Source of the DNA: Protopterus annectens | Lineage: Eukaryota; Chordata; Ceratodontiformes; Protopteridae | DNA length: 64,000 bases | Assembly: GCF_019279795.1 (NCBI RefSeq) | Contig: NC_056732.1 | Span: 1,072,313,938-1,072,377,937, forward strand | Reading direction: 5' to 3' | Part shown: piece by piece, positions 35,806 through 47,051 of the stretch | How the letters are laid out: every line of letters begins with the position of its first letter | Numbering within the stretch: the first letter of the stretch is position 1 | Translations under genes and position numbers: made by a program | Notes under the pieces: model-generated | Seen by the model: the letters and a program-made list of their open reading frames with translations, nothing else | Told to the model about the DNA's origin: nothing | The model's database searches: none

Positions 35806-35895
35806 GTTCAACAACACAGATGGAATGCTATGGTAAGACATCTTCTTTATCTGATGTTGTCAATCTTCACTTAATCCTTGACTATGGGACAGAGT
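35806..35895. repeat. Copy C internal complementary region
   Basis: ACAGATGGAATGCTATGGTA complements the 3' outer end at 35,489-35,510. ATCTGATGTTGTCAATCTTC followed by ACTTAATCC complements the 5' outer end at 41,743-41,767. GGGACAGAGTCCCCAGCTAC follows. Confidence 0.75.
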
Positions 35896-35929
35896 CCCCA
35901 GCTACTAGAATCTTGAGAGGTCTCATGGA

Positions 35930-36910
35930 AGAATATTCCTGAGCACCATCAAACCGATGGATGCTCATCTTCTAGACACCAGATCCAGCTTGTAATGAGT
36001 AATAAAGGTATGTATATGTAGATACCCAAATAGCCACTACACAAATATCATGTATAGAGGCTATGGCATGGAAGAATGTGGAAGCGGCTAATGCTCTTGT
36101 AGAATGTGCCTTTACAGGTTCTGGCAGATGCATTTTCCTTTTGTTATAAATGAAGGTTATGCAGTCATTGAACCATCTAACTAAAGTAACCTTAGAAACT
36201 GGTTTGCCCAAAGTTGCAGAAGAGAATGAAACAGCTGATCAGATTTTCTGAATTCCTTTGTTCTGTGCAGGTAAAAATGTATTTGTCTGTGAACATCTAA
36301 CAAATGCAAGCAATATTCGTCTTTGTTCGAAAATTTGGGAAAAAACTGCAGGAAGGTATATAGTCTGATATTAGTGTCAGATACTACCTTTGGTAAAAAG
36401 GATTCATTTGTTCGCAAATATACCCTGTCCTTATGAAAGATTAGGAAAGGAAGCTTGCAAGATAAGGTACTGTAACTTGGATATTCTTCTAGCAGAAGTA
36501 ATAGAAACCAAAAAGGAGAGGTTTTCCAGGACAAGTACTGGATGGTCGAATGGAGAATCAAGTATTGTAGCACCAGATTCAGATCCCAAGGTGCAGACGG
36601 ATCCTTATATGGAGGTCTCAGCAAGGGCTCCTTTAAGAAAAGCTTTAAACAATTTGTGATATTAGAGCTGTATCATTTAGACCATTATGAAAATTTGAAA
36701 TTGCAGCTAGATGAAACCGTATAGTTGCATCATTTAGACCATAATGAAAATTTGAAATTGCAGCTCGATGAAACCGTACAGTTGAGGACAACGCCCCTGC
36801 ATCGAAAAGTGATGCTAAAAATTCCAAAACCTTAAGAACTGGTGCTGAATATGGGCTAAGATTACTGTCTGAAGCCCATTTTGTCATTTTTGCCACTTTC
36901 TGCTGTATAA
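35930..36910 (-). pseudogene. Copy C tyrosine recombinase, frameshifted, with internal duplication
   Basis: The frame at 35,972-36,211 keeps the H-x-x-R box (KAHSTRALAAS), but the C-terminal HTF--HY tyrosine region is garbled (TYTYLYYSLQ). The frame at 36,181-36,624 holds LSWKTSPFWFLLLLLEEYPS where VTSARRVSEL should be. The N-terminal core-binding domain at 36,645-36,896 carries a 57-bp in-frame tandem duplication (36,672-36,785), so AAISNFH appears twice. Frameshifts separate these parts. Confidence 0.75.
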
Positions 36911-36949
36911 ACGTCTAGATGAAGATTTGTGGGAGGCTAAAACAATTTG

Positions 36950-38880
36950 TTGAACTGGGACAGAAAGGCTAGTATGCATGGCAATCACTGAACTGGAGAA
37001 GACATGCAGTGAGCTTGAAATTGTGAAGATTCGAGTGAATGAGTCCCTCTGAATGGGACAACAGATCTGGGGCTAGGTCCAGAGTCCTCGTTTTTTTAAT
37101 TAGGTGAGGCCACAGAAAGCAAAACCATATTTGTCAAGGCCAGAAGGAAGAAATGAGAATTATCTTGTTCTCTGACCTGTTGGCTTTCTTTAGAAATTGG
37201 GATAAGAGCGGAATTGAGGGAAAGGAATACAGGAGACCAGGGGGCCAATTATGGAGAAGAGCATCTCTCGGTCACTCCCCCGGAGTGGGGGATCAGGGCA
37301 AAGTAGCTGCTGCATTTGTTGTTCAGAGGAGATATAAAAACTGCAGCAAGGTTGACCATATCAACAGAATATCCTTTCCGCCAAAGGACTGAGAGACCAC
37401 TCGTGAGGCATTAGGATACTATTGCTTAACTTGTCCACAACTATGCTGGAGCTTCCTGAAATATGCACTGAAAACAGAAACCGTTTGGCTGAGACTGTCC
37501 ATTGCCAAAACCTGACAGCTTCTCAGCAAAATGGGCAAGATCTGGTTCCCCCTTGTTCGTTTACGTACCAAACTAGTGGCATGTCTGTTTGGATCACAAT
37601 CATTCCCGAGGAGAGGGTTTCTTGGAATGCTTGCAAAGCTAGGAGCACTGCCTTCATCTCCAGAACACTGATATGCAAATTGGCCTGCAACTGGGACCAA
37701 GTGCATTGGACTGTCTTTCCCAGATAATACCCACCCCCACCCTATCCGATATGCATCCATGGTCACTACGGCCTGGGTTGTGGAGGGTCAAAAGAGTTGC
37801 CCAGTAGAATGTTGGAATGAAGCCACCAATTCAGGTCTTTTTTGCATAAATCGGTGATAACAATTTGATGTAACATTGATTGTGTCACTAATGACCAGTG
37901 TGATGCCTGGAGCCATTGACAGATTCCCATGTGAAACCAGCAAAGGGGAACTAAGGTAATGGAGGCCGCTATATATATCCCAAAACCTGAAGCACTGATC
38001 TTGCAGTCACTGTTCTGCTGTGAATGATCTGGCTGACGTGACATTTTATTCTCTGAAATCTTTCTTGGGGAAGAGACGCAATGCAGGTGCTTGTGTCCAA
38101 CACTGCTCCTATGAATTGTAATGCTGTGTTGGGCTCTAGATGGGACTTTTCTTATTATACAATAATCCTTAATGAAGAACAAGTTTGAAGGACATAATCC
38201 CTTGCTTGTAGCAGCAGATGCCTGGAGGTTGCGGTAATGAGCCAGTCATCTAACTATGGAAACACCTGGAATCCTTGCAGTCTGAAGTGAACTGTGACCA
38301 CTGCAATGCACTTGGTGAACATCCTGGGGGCTGTGGTAAGGCCAAACAGCATGGCTCTGAACTTGTAATGACTGGCTCCTAGCTGGAAGTGCAAAATCTT
38401 CTGGAGAGTTTGTCTACTTTTATGTGATAATGCACATCCTGAAGATCTACTGAGCACATCCAATCGTCTTTCACAAAGAACGGGAAAATAGACTGAACCA
38501 TGACTATCTGAAATTTGGTATTTTGAATTGACTTGTTCAAAGCACTGAGATCCAAAATTGGTCCAGCCTCCTGTTTCCTTTGGCACTAAAAAGAATCTTG
38601 AGTAAACTCCAGATCCTATCTGGTCTGTTGGACTGTTTGGATGGCTCTTTTGTCAAGCAGTTTTTGAATTTCTATCACTGGCACATTCCTGTGACTGGGT
38701 GGAACATCTGGGATTCTCTTGGGTTGGTTGAAGAAGGGAATATAGTAACCGCTGGTTATGATCCATTGCACCCAATCGTCTGTTGCTATGGTTAGCCAGG
38801 CAGGTAGGTGCAGGGACAGTCATCCCCCGACTGCCCCCAAAGGATGGCAATTGGGCTTCCATTCAGGAGCACCGATAGGA
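36950..38880 (-). pseudogene. Copy C reverse transcriptase / RNase H / methylase-like ORF, decayed
   Basis: RT motifs on the minus strand: LGASHYKFRAMLFGLTTAPR, then MFTKCIAVVTVHFRLQGFQV at 38,254-38,400; the YLDD position is disrupted by a stop (TAG in the complement near 38,258). RNase H remnants at 37,419-37,766 include MTMDAYRIGWGW and a VRKRTRGNQILP stretch. The C run preceding FTK has five C residues, as in A3. An N-terminal piece at 38,653-38,862 carries LGAMDHNQRLLYSLLQP. Confidence 0.7.
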
Positions 38881-41270
38881 ATTTCCAGGGAAAGAATCCC
38901 TGGAACCCTGACTTTGCAGGCCATCTCTGCCTCTGGTGAGGCGTATTCCATTACAACTTCCCCCTCTGCTCCAGGAGTCGTTACCATGAGAGTCCTAGAA
39001 AGGCCCTTGGAAATTTCTGAACAATAGTGTTCCACTCCTCCAGTTCCTAGAGTATGGCTGTTGGGGAGTGGAAAGCATAACCCCCCCCCCTCCCAACAGA
39101 AAGTGTCCTGTCATCTTTTGCATATCTACCAATGGTGTCCAACTTTGGGTCCAGAAAGGGATGTTCTGTCAAAAGAAGCACTGACAAAAGACTTAAATGG
39201 CTCCACAAAGTCACACAAGTGCATCCAGGCATGTCGTCTCATAGCTACGCCAGAACCCGCTGCCCTGGTCATCCCTTCAACTGCATGTGCGATAAGCTTC
39301 ATGGACAAATTACAAATTAAAAGAGGGTCACGAGCTGGGAAGCTACTTGTGTTTGGACTCCCTCAGCTACAGCTACAGTCAAAGTATCTAATAGCTCCTT
39401 TACCAAGATCTCTTTGAAGTCTGATGTAATGTGCCATGAAATTCAAGGACCTAAGTGCAAAGGTTGATGAAATGTACATGCACTTCCCCAATCTATCCAT
39501 AGTCTTAGACTCCTTGTTAGGAGGATGGCTAGTAGGACTTTCATCAGCAAGTTCCTTTTTGCTGGCTGCTGCAACCACCATGGCATCCACTGGCACCCCT
39601 TTAGCCCAATGCTGGTGATCCGTGGGAACTAAGACACGTTCTTATCTCTTCGGGATTGGCTCGATGGAGTCGGGAATCTTCCACGCCCACTAAGTATTCA
39701 GTATAATGAGATCATCAATGGGTGGAAAAGTCTAAGCAGTAGAACGTCGGGCGCGGACAGCCTTTAGGTATTATGACTCCTCTGAGGAAGGTTGTTGGGA
39801 AGTCCAGCCACCACTTTAAGAATCTCTAAAATGTCACCAAAGGACATGTCTTCTGGGAGAGACCTTGGTGAACCTTCCCCTTCATCAAAGTCAGTATCTT
39901 CTGTGAAAGAATCTTCAGTGGAGTCCATGTGCTTCCTCTTGCACATTCTCTTCTGGGGTACCTCCTCAGTGGGACTGGCCGGGGAGGTGTCTGAAGAGGA
40001 CATAACCAGCACAGTTCAGTCCTGAGATTCCTCTGCCTGCCGTCCCATGTCAGAGGCTGGATGTAACTCTGGATGAGGGGAAGGACCAGGGGGTCATTCC
40101 AATGAAGAGGAGTCTACTGACGGTCTGCAGTAGAAAATGCCCTCGCCATGGTCTGGAAAGCAGGTGTAGAGGAATGGGAGCCTGCAATCAAAATACACTC
40201 CTTTGAAACCATGGCCCGATCCTGCACCAATGGAACTGCCCTTGAGCCTGAAGCCAGAGTGGAACTTGTGTGTGCTGAAGTCCTGAGAAGCATGGATTAC
40301 TCTGACAAAATTGGTGATAAACCACACTCCCCGAAGATAAAAACGAAGCCTCAACCCTGAGAGGTCTCCAGTTCCAACAGAACTGAAGAGATCAGGGTAG
40401 TTCTGCATCGGAGACACGACTCTCGCCACTGCCAATACTGGGAATGTCGGAACCGGGAACACCAAAGGCTTAGGAGGAGTAAGAGGAGGAACAACAGTTG
40501 GTGAGAAATATCTAAGGTTCGACAGCCAGAAGTGCTAGGAACTGAGAAAGTAGCTAGTCCCCTCGCTGCCAGGAGCTGGTCCAGCAGCCTCAAAACATCG
40601 GATTCCATGAGGCTCTTGGTGGAGCGGACTGAGTAGGCCAATGGGGACTGAAGTCTATGCAAAAAGGGACTTGGTGGTCAGTTCACAAAGGGATCAATTG
40701 TTGTGGACTATCTAGCCTGAGTTAAGTCCTTGAAAGAAAACTCAGTCGGTTCCAAGACTGGTGGAATGGAGGAGGGTGAAGTGGTCTCAGCTGAGGAAGA
40801 AGTGGGTGCTGCAGTTATCTGTGCAGAAATAGGCACAGATGGCATCGGTGAACACAGTTTCTCTCATAAGGGTTCCGCAAAAGCTGTGGGAACCAGAGAA
40901 AACTTCACTTTAATCAGCGGTTCCGAGGAAAGTGAAGGAACCAACCTGCTTCTCTTTTTGGACCCCTCATACCTAGAGAAGAGGAGGAAGAAGGGGAACT
41001 TGTATCTATTTTATAAGTCACAGACATAGCTCATCAAAAATAGATTTTATCAGACTCTTGAGAATAAACTTATTCTTTCTCTCTACAAGGGCCCAGTGGC
41101 TAAATCCATGACACATGGAACAGTCTTCCTGAAGATGCACCGGGCCCAAGCAGTACACACACAAGTCATAACCATCAGAGTTTGGCAGTTTGCAGTCACA
41201 CTTCGAAGCCAGAAGCCCCTTTAGGCTTTTCAGCCATATCAAGGAACACACCCGCAAACACACTAAGAAA
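38800..41270 (-). pseudogene. Copy C gag, frameshifted
   Basis: The N-terminus at 41,018-41,263 has an intact zinc cluster: KCDCKLP, then CVYCLGPVHLQEDCSMC (C-x2-C-x4-H-x4-C-x2-C). The acidic block DEGEGSPRSLPEDMSFGDIL is at 39,764-40,012. The blocks SKTMDRLGKCMYISSTFALR (39,363-39,596) and DRTSLSGPKV (39,126-39,308) match A2 gag. The Ser/Pro-rich middle uses GGTTCCGA-like repeats. The frame changes several times. Confidence 0.75.
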
Positions 41271-41599
41271 ATAAGATAAAACAGATTTTTTTTTTTTTTT
41301 TTTGGAGAACCAACAATGGTATCAAAGAGTTACCATAACAGTAAAGGAAACAGAAAAGAAAAGGAAAGGGGGAAAAGTACCAGCAGTGGTATGGAAAATT
41401 ACCAATTTGATAGAGGAACGAGAAAGGAGACTGCTAATGATGGTATACCAGAAAAAAGGACATACACAAATTAATTAAATAGGAGCTGCGTAACAAAGAA
41501 TCTAAAGAAATAATTATGAGAAGAAAAATACAAAAAATGGTAAATAAGACTCACAAATTGACGAAATTGCTAGCTCGAGAGCTGACAGGAGAGAAAATT

Positions 41600-41767
41600 G
41601 TCTGAAACTTAAAGTGGCAAATGACATCTGAGGCAATCTTGAGAGGAACATTATGGGTAGAGTTAATTGAGAGTATTTGGAAGGTGCAAGCTACAGTAAT
41701 GGCAGAGTAGGTTCTGAGATTTGGAATCAAACCTACAGTCAAGGATTAAGTGAAAACTGACATCAGA
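41600..41767. repeat. Copy C 5' terminal repeat
   Basis: Inverted partner of 35,510-35,690, ending with GGATTAAGTGAAAACTGACA followed by TCAGA. Confidence 0.75.
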
Positions 41768-41908
41768 CCTGTTGGTTAGTCAGCTCATCTAGAGCTGCTT
41801 GACAGTGAGTGGAAGGTGCCCTGAAGTTTTGGAAGCTATAACAACTTTGGCATATTACCCATAAAGCTAAAGCTACTGCAGCACTAATCAATATGAAGAA
41901 TACACAAA
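41768..41908. repeat. Copy B 5' terminal repeat
   Basis: It abuts the end of copy C directly. TTGACAGTGAGTGGAAGGTG, CCCTGAAGTTTTGGAAGC and ACTGCAGCACTAATCAATAT match the reverse complement of 30,318-30,490. Its placement on the far side of copy C proves the nesting of C in B. Confidence 0.75.
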
Positions 41909-42463
41909 GTGGGTGGGCTAAAGCTTTGGGTCGAGGACCAAAGGCAGTTGCCGGATGGACTGCTCAACTCGGCAGGTCTACTACTCCTGACCAATCAAAA
42001 TAAAAAAGCTACTGAGAAGGGCATATAGGCCTACATACCTGTCTAGAACCAGAGATCAGATACAGGGCAGAGACTGTGATGACTCTTGGGAAAACTCCTT
42101 AGGAGTAGAGGGTGAAAAAGGGAAATTAATCTTGTCATTTGATGGAAATGGGCTGAAGACGCTAAGCATCGGAGAAGGAACCTTCCCAACAGTTGGTTCC
42201 ACATGAGTACACATCCAAGTAGCTGGATCCAAAGACAGCAGTGAGGCAGCCAGAGAAACACAAAACCTTTGGATCTTCAGATCCTGCTGGTTAGAAGCAG
42301 AGGGAGCCTCAAGTTTACCACCCCCCTTAGCAGTTTGTGGTCCGTTGTATTCTTCCTCCAAATCCAATCACTCTTATCAGACTTACTAGCCAGAGCACAG
42401 GAAGAGTAAGCATTTCTAGCCGGCAAAAAATCCTTAACCAGCTTAGTCCTTCATTAGCTGACC
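41909..42463 (-). pseudogene. Copy D gag, middle part between B and the PLE
   Basis: The minus-strand frame 42,056-42,367 is Ser/Pro-rich (FPFSPSTPKEFSQESSQ), as gag middles are, with no firm conserved motif. Assignment to D comes from position between two insertions. The PLE target-site duplication at its right edge links it to the zinc-cluster part at 46,342. Confidence 0.5.
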
Positions 42464-42477
42464 GTCTTTGATCTGAA

Positions 42478-42770
42478 TAAATACACTCCACACCAGAAAT
42501 GTAGAAAAGAAAACTATACTGGTGCATCCGGTACCACGGCTTTTGCCTTCAAGGAATATTGTTGCACTCCAACAGCTTGAACTTTATACACCACATAATT
42601 TAATAATCCACTGCACATTCCCAATTAATAAATTAATCAACCAATTTGCTCAAACCAACAGTGAATACTCGTCCCCAATAAACATCTCTTACTCAATGAT
42701 AAATCTATATTATATACACACTTATACTAACCAAAAAATACATGTTATGATATATACTATTACCTTTCTA
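42478..42770. repeat. PLE left terminal module
   Basis: CACTCCACACCAGAAATGTA, GCACTCCAACAGCTTGAACT and CGTCCCCAATAAACATCTCT have reverse-complement counterparts at 46,030-46,310. Confidence 0.85.
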
Positions 42771-43008
42771 TATAAATGCTTTCTAAAAACTGTTTATATT
42801 AATATTTGCCCATATAATTATGTATTGATAGAGAAAAAAAAAAGCATGACCATTAACTAAAAATATAATTTCTAATAAAATCCAATAACTTATTACAGAA
42901 GTTCATCTCACATTCAAATTAATATCTAAATGTAATCCCTTAGGATATAAAGTGCCATAATTAATCATGCTTTTAGCTTCCAGTTGGATCAATATATCTA
43001 TGAAAACT

Positions 43009-43260
43009 TCACCCTGACAAAAATAAGGCTTGGCTAACACACTGAAAAAAGAGAAGAATCAGAACCTTCATGAACTGTGCAAAAATGTTGGGCACAGGAC
43101 TCTCCAGCCTGCCCCTTCGTATGTCACTAAGATGTTCTATGACTCTCTTCTTTACTGCCCTTTTCGTTTGGCCAATATACCACTTTATTGTGGAACATCC
43201 ACAACCCAAAATTTAAAATAACCCCTCTAGTGTCACAATTATAACAATCTTTGGTCCTGT
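43009..43260 (-). pseudogene. PLE GIY-YIG endonuclease domain
   Basis: The minus strand reads IKWYIGQTKRAVKKRVIEHL, the YIG half of a GIY-YIG nuclease with the conserved arginine (KKRV-EH), followed by an SPVPNIFAQF tail where the usual H/F motif lies. The GIY half and the preceding linker (43,210-43,330) contain stops. In PLEs this domain nicks the target DNA. It follows the RT in transcription order, identifying an EN-positive PLE of the Penelope/Neptune kind. Confidence 0.8.
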
Positions 43261-43539
43261 AGCTTTTATTTATTGTTCTACCATCTAAATGTGTTATTCT
43301 ATTACAAACCCTACATTTGCCACAGGGAAAACTACCTGTTCAACCCTTTCTGTCTACCAATGTACCCATGAACAATACCTCTCTAAGATTCTTAAACCTC
43401 CTGTAAGAGAACGTGACCTTATCTGGAAAAATGTCCCTAAGTTTAACATCAATTATTATGGGCCAAAATCTCCAAATTAACCCCTTAAGGGTCTCAGAAA
43501 GAGGAGAATATTTTATTCACAAAAAACAATTGGTCTGAT

Positions 43540-45452
43540 TCCTTATCACTTTTCCATCTCTTACAATCCCCCATTTTCAAATGTCTTCATCCTTTTAGTA
43601 ATGTGTGCCAAGCCAAATTTATTTAATACCTTGTTTTTAGCTGTACTTAAAATCCCGGGGTTATAACCTCTACTTAGAAGTTTTTGTTCAACCTTCTGCA
43701 TTTCTAAACCCAGTCCATCCAGATCAGACGTATTATTGGCTATCCTCAAAAACTCTCCATATGGCAAGGAAGACAGCAAATGTGGGGCATGCATACTGTC
43801 TGCCCTAAGAAAATTGTTAACTGCAACAGCCTTAACAAATGGGTGACACCCTATCTGACCTTTCTCAGTTACATAAAACTCCATATCTAAATATTGCATA
43901 CTCCCCCTACTGGTATTATAAGTTAACTATAATCCATATCTGTTGTTATACATTTCCTGCATGAAATCTTGAAACTCATGAATATCACCTTTGCAAATAA
44001 ATATTAAGTTGTCGATGTATCTTTTATACAAGACAACCTTCCACTTATAAAACTCAGTGTTATAAACACAATTAATTTCAAAGTGATTCATAAATAGGAT
44101 TACACAGACGGGGGCAAAGGACACCCCCATCACTGTGGCCTCCAGTTGCAGGAAATGTTGGTTTCCAAAACTAAAACAGTTATGTGCAAGTGAAAATTCC
44201 AGTAGTCTGATGATAAAATCAGCACGTGGTCCTTCACCCATCATAATGTTGATGGCTTCCAAGCCCCATCTATTCTTAATATTCGTGTCAAGGGACTTAA
44301 CATCTACACTGGCCCAATAAAAATTTACAGGCCAATCCATACCAAACACCATATCTATCAATTCCTTGGCATTCTTAATATGTGACCACACTCTGGAAAG
44401 ATAAACTGAGTTGACTATCCAAAAACAATCCTACATTTTGTAAATAAGAGCCTTTACATGAAACTATAGGTCTTCCTGGGGGGTTCTCCAAGTTTTTAAG
44501 TATCTTAGGTATAGTTCTAAAAACAGCATCTTTTGGATTCTTTATGTAAAGTTTTTTTTTCTTTTTTTTTACATCTGATGCATTAAGAAAACCTAACCTT
44601 TCACCGCTCTCTAATATATCTAACAATATCATGTTCAACTCTTTTATGGGGTTGCAAGACAGCTTTTGGTATACTGACCTGTCCCGTAACAAAATCATAG
44701 TCATGTTATGGTATTGCTGCGAAGACATTAGCACCCAGCTGCCTCATTTGTCTGCCTGCAAAAAAGTGTATTTGTCACAATTCATTCTTAACCATTGTAA
44801 AGCCTCCCACTCAACCTTAGGTTATAGTGAACGCAATTTTTTTAAAATTTTTTATACTCTACTTCCATCTGCTGACATAACACATTTTCAAAAAGAGAAA
44901 TACTAGTGGAAACCTTAGTGGGCATAAAGGTGCGTTTGTAAGGGACATTTGGTAACTGCAGTTTACAATATCCAGTATGAAAACAAGCATTTTCTGACTC
45001 AATAGTAAAACCACCCGTAACATCACTTTCATTTTTCCCAGAATCATAATCCTAAACGGGTTCAAATGTGAATATAGCTCGTCAATACTTACATCCTGTT
45101 CACATGAAGAATCATTCATTAAAGTAGTATTCATATTGCCATCACTGTTATTCCCATTTTTAAAAAAAGCCTTCAAATGCAATTTACGCCAAAAATGAGT
45201 AATTTCAAATATCAAATCTGCCGGGCTGGGTATGAAAGTAGGGATAAATTTTCCCCCTTTATCTAACAAGGTATAAATGTCAGTGTTCAAAGTCCAACCA
45301 GTCAAATTCACTATTTTTGAACTGTTCTCAACCTGAAACAATCCAATTCCGAATGAACCACAAGGTCGATAGTCTTCCACAATTGTTTCACATCTCCTAG
45401 GCTCAATTTTGCCTCTTACAATTCCTGAAGCTTCTGTTGTTGCTTCTAGCAT
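43540..45452 (-). pseudogene. PLE reverse transcriptase
   Basis: Three consecutive frames: 44,859-45,452 (N-terminal, with LLDKGGKFIPTF, the LL-KGL-F-PT motif of PLE proteins), 44,375-44,734 (GRPIVSCKGS, the RPIVS motif) and 43,927-44,391 (ASVDVKSLDTNI, VMGVSFAPVC, then the catalytic box). The catalytic box reads RYIDNLIFI where RYIDDI-FI is expected, so the second aspartate is replaced by asparagine. A thumb-like piece follows at 43,561-43,899 (LDMEFYVTEKGQ). It is inactive by frameshift and catalytic change. Confidence 0.85.
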
Positions 45453-45985
45453 TGTAGCTCCCCTGCCATTTTCTCCCCAGACTCCTCGAGGTCACTGACG
45501 AATCTGCTGTGTCCATGGCTCCCTTGTCTTGAAAGGAATCCAGGCTACTCTCATTAATATCTTCAAACTATATGTTTTGTTAACTAGAAACCATATCCCC
45601 AGAAGAAATTGATGAATCTCATACCTCCAACTCCTTACTACCAAAACAACGGTTCAGGGGCCTCCTCTGGTTTCTCTACGTTGCCACAGAAAAATCATAT
45701 TATTCTTGTAATTCTTCCATAAGGTAACAGACTCCTCCACCTTCTCCACCTTAATTCTAATGTCACTTAACTTTGCTTCTACTGTGGCTTTAGTCGCTAA
45801 CTCTGCAAGCTGCGTTTGCGCATGTAAAATCGCAGCCAGCAGTTTCTTCTGCTGTCTTACATTTCATTTAATTATGACCCCCAACCAAGTCTTGGTACAA
45901 GCCAAGGAAGCAGCATTCCATTCAACTAACAAATCGGCCTCGTCTTTAGCAAATTTAAACGCTAGCAACTTATTGATCCTTAGAC
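45453..45985 (-). pseudogene. PLE N-terminal region (probable coiled coil)
   Basis: The minus strand encodes ADLLVEWNAASLACTKTWLG, then after a stop QQKKLLAAILHAQTQLAELA, ending near a KVEKVEESVTLW stretch. The heptad-like leucine and alanine spacing suggests a coiled coil, as in the N-terminal part of vertebrate PLE proteins. Stops separate it from the RT part. Confidence 0.5.
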
Positions 45986-46327
45986 CTCTGCACTCCAACA
46001 ACTTGAACTTTATACACCATATAAGAGGGGTAACAGTATGTGTATATCACAACATGTATTTTTTGGTTAGTATAAGTGTGCATATATACATTTATCATTA
46101 AGTAAGAGATGTTTATTGAGGACGAGTATTCACTGTTGGTTTGAAAAAACTGATTAATTGGGAATGTGCACTGGATTATTCAATTATGTGGTGTATAAAG
46201 TTCAAGCTGTTGGGAGTGCAACAATATTCCCTGAAGGCAAAAGCCGAGGTACCAGATGCACCAGTAAAGTTTTCTTTTCTACATTTCTGGTGTGGAGTGT
46301 GTTTTCTCTGTTATACGTATTTTCACA
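45985..46327. repeat. PLE right terminal modules (direct stub plus inverted copy)
   Basis: 45,985-46,025 (GCACTCCAACAACTTGAACT) is a stub in the same direction as the left module. 46,035-46,327 is a near-complete inverted copy containing AGTAAGAGATGTTTATTGAG and CATTTCTGGTGTGGAGTGTG. Confidence 0.8.
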
Positions 46328-46341
46328 GTCTTTGATCTGAA

Positions 46342-46580
46342 GCTATCACAAATGTAGCACCGGCTCTCCATATCAGTGGCCCTGACACAGTATATGCACC
46401 GTCTGTGCGAGTCCTGGAAAAGGAGCTTGTGCCCACACACCCATTTATACTCTCTATCCATACCTAGAAAGAACAAATCTCAAAAATAAAACACAATATG
46501 AGAGAAACCTAACCCCTTTTTGCAGTAGCACCTAATTGTTACAAATGCTATTAACTAAAACCATTAACCATGAAAAAAAA
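46342..46580 (-). pseudogene. Copy D gag N-terminus with zinc cluster
   Basis: The minus strand at 46,342-46,476 reads VCGHKLL, then CIYCVRATDMESRCYICDSF: the C-x2-C-x4-(H)-x4-C-x2-C cluster of DIRS gag with the histidine replaced by aspartate. The MDREYKW start resembles the MSE/MAE starts of other gags. A2 begins at 46,581. Confidence 0.7.
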
Positions 46581-46780
46581 TTAGAAGTTATGTAATTACC
46601 ATAACGTTCCATGTTAGTTGTCTTCTCTCGCCTTCTTTCTTGCTGGATGGGTTCGGAGCCGATCCTTGGCTCCGACTCGGCACTTGCTTTAGCTTGAGAA
46701 CTCCTTTTACCAGCTCGAGGCAACCCTATATCCCATGATGCAAGGCGGAACTACCTCAGATCTCATTTGGTAGCTAACCT
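46581..46780. repeat. A2 3' terminal repeat with extension
   Basis: Outer end GTTATG-(7 nt)-CATAAC. The inner repeat contains the family motif TCGGAGCCGA and its complement TTGGCTCCGA. A G-rich tract follows at 46,890-46,915. Confidence 0.85.
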
Positions 46781-46930
46781 ACCCTGCTAAAGAGTAACCT
46801 AACATAATTAGGAACACAAGTTCATAATAATAGTCCCCATATGAAGGCTCAGGAGGAAACAACCTGATGGGAACTTTTCAAGATCTGTCCAGGCCAGGGG
46901 GAAGGAGGGAGGGACGCAAGAAAGAAGGCG

Positions 46931-47022
46931 AGAGAAGACAACTAACATGGAACGTTATGGTAGGTACATAACTTCTAAATGTTAAGTTGTCAATCTCGCC
47001 TTCATTCTTGCTGGATGGGACT
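46931..47022. repeat. A2 internal complementary region
   Basis: ACTAACATGGAACGTTATGG complements the 3' end. GTTAAGTTGTCAATCTCGCC followed by TTCATTCTTGCTGGATGGG complements the 5' end (52,676-52,712). Confidence 0.85.
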
Positions 47023-47051
47023 GCGTCCCTAGCACCTGTATCCCGGGTGGC

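Larger units (their letters stand above)
35479..41767 (-). mobile_element. DIRS copy C, full length, decayed
   Basis: A 6.3-kb element with inverted terminal repeats (35,510-35,690 against 41,600-41,767), an ICR and all three gene regions in order. The outer 3' end (AAGTTATGTCTTACCATAAT) is nearly that of A1-A3. It lies in the gag/5' region of copy B. Confidence 0.85.
30318..41908 (-). mobile_element. DIRS copy B (old), split by DIRS copy C
   Basis: The 3' terminal repeat (30,318-30,490) and the 5' terminal repeat (41,768-41,908) are inverted copies. Both hold AGTCAGCTCA, CTTGACAGT, GCCCTGAAG-TTTGGAAGCT and GCAGCTAAGGCTACTATAGC-like blocks. With copy C removed the length is about 5.3 kb. B sits inside the gag of D. 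Confidence 0.8.
42464..46341 (-). mobile_element. Penelope-like element (PLE) with 14-bp target-site duplication
   Basis: GTCTTTGATCTGAA occurs at 42,464-42,477 and again at 46,328-46,341, a perfect duplication. The 3.85 kb between them carries, on the minus strand, the PLE N-terminal region, a reverse transcriptase and a GIY-YIG endonuclease. Terminal modules of about 250-300 bp at the two ends are inverted copies, and a short direct copy precedes the right one, as known for PLE 'pLTR' arrangements. It inserted into copy D's gag. Confidence 0.9.

Noticed and set aside
42478-46327. Hammerhead ribozyme in the terminal modules of the large PLE
   Set aside because: I found no CTGATGA plus GAAA arrangement there; only an AAACTGATTAATTGG stretch that does not fit the core.
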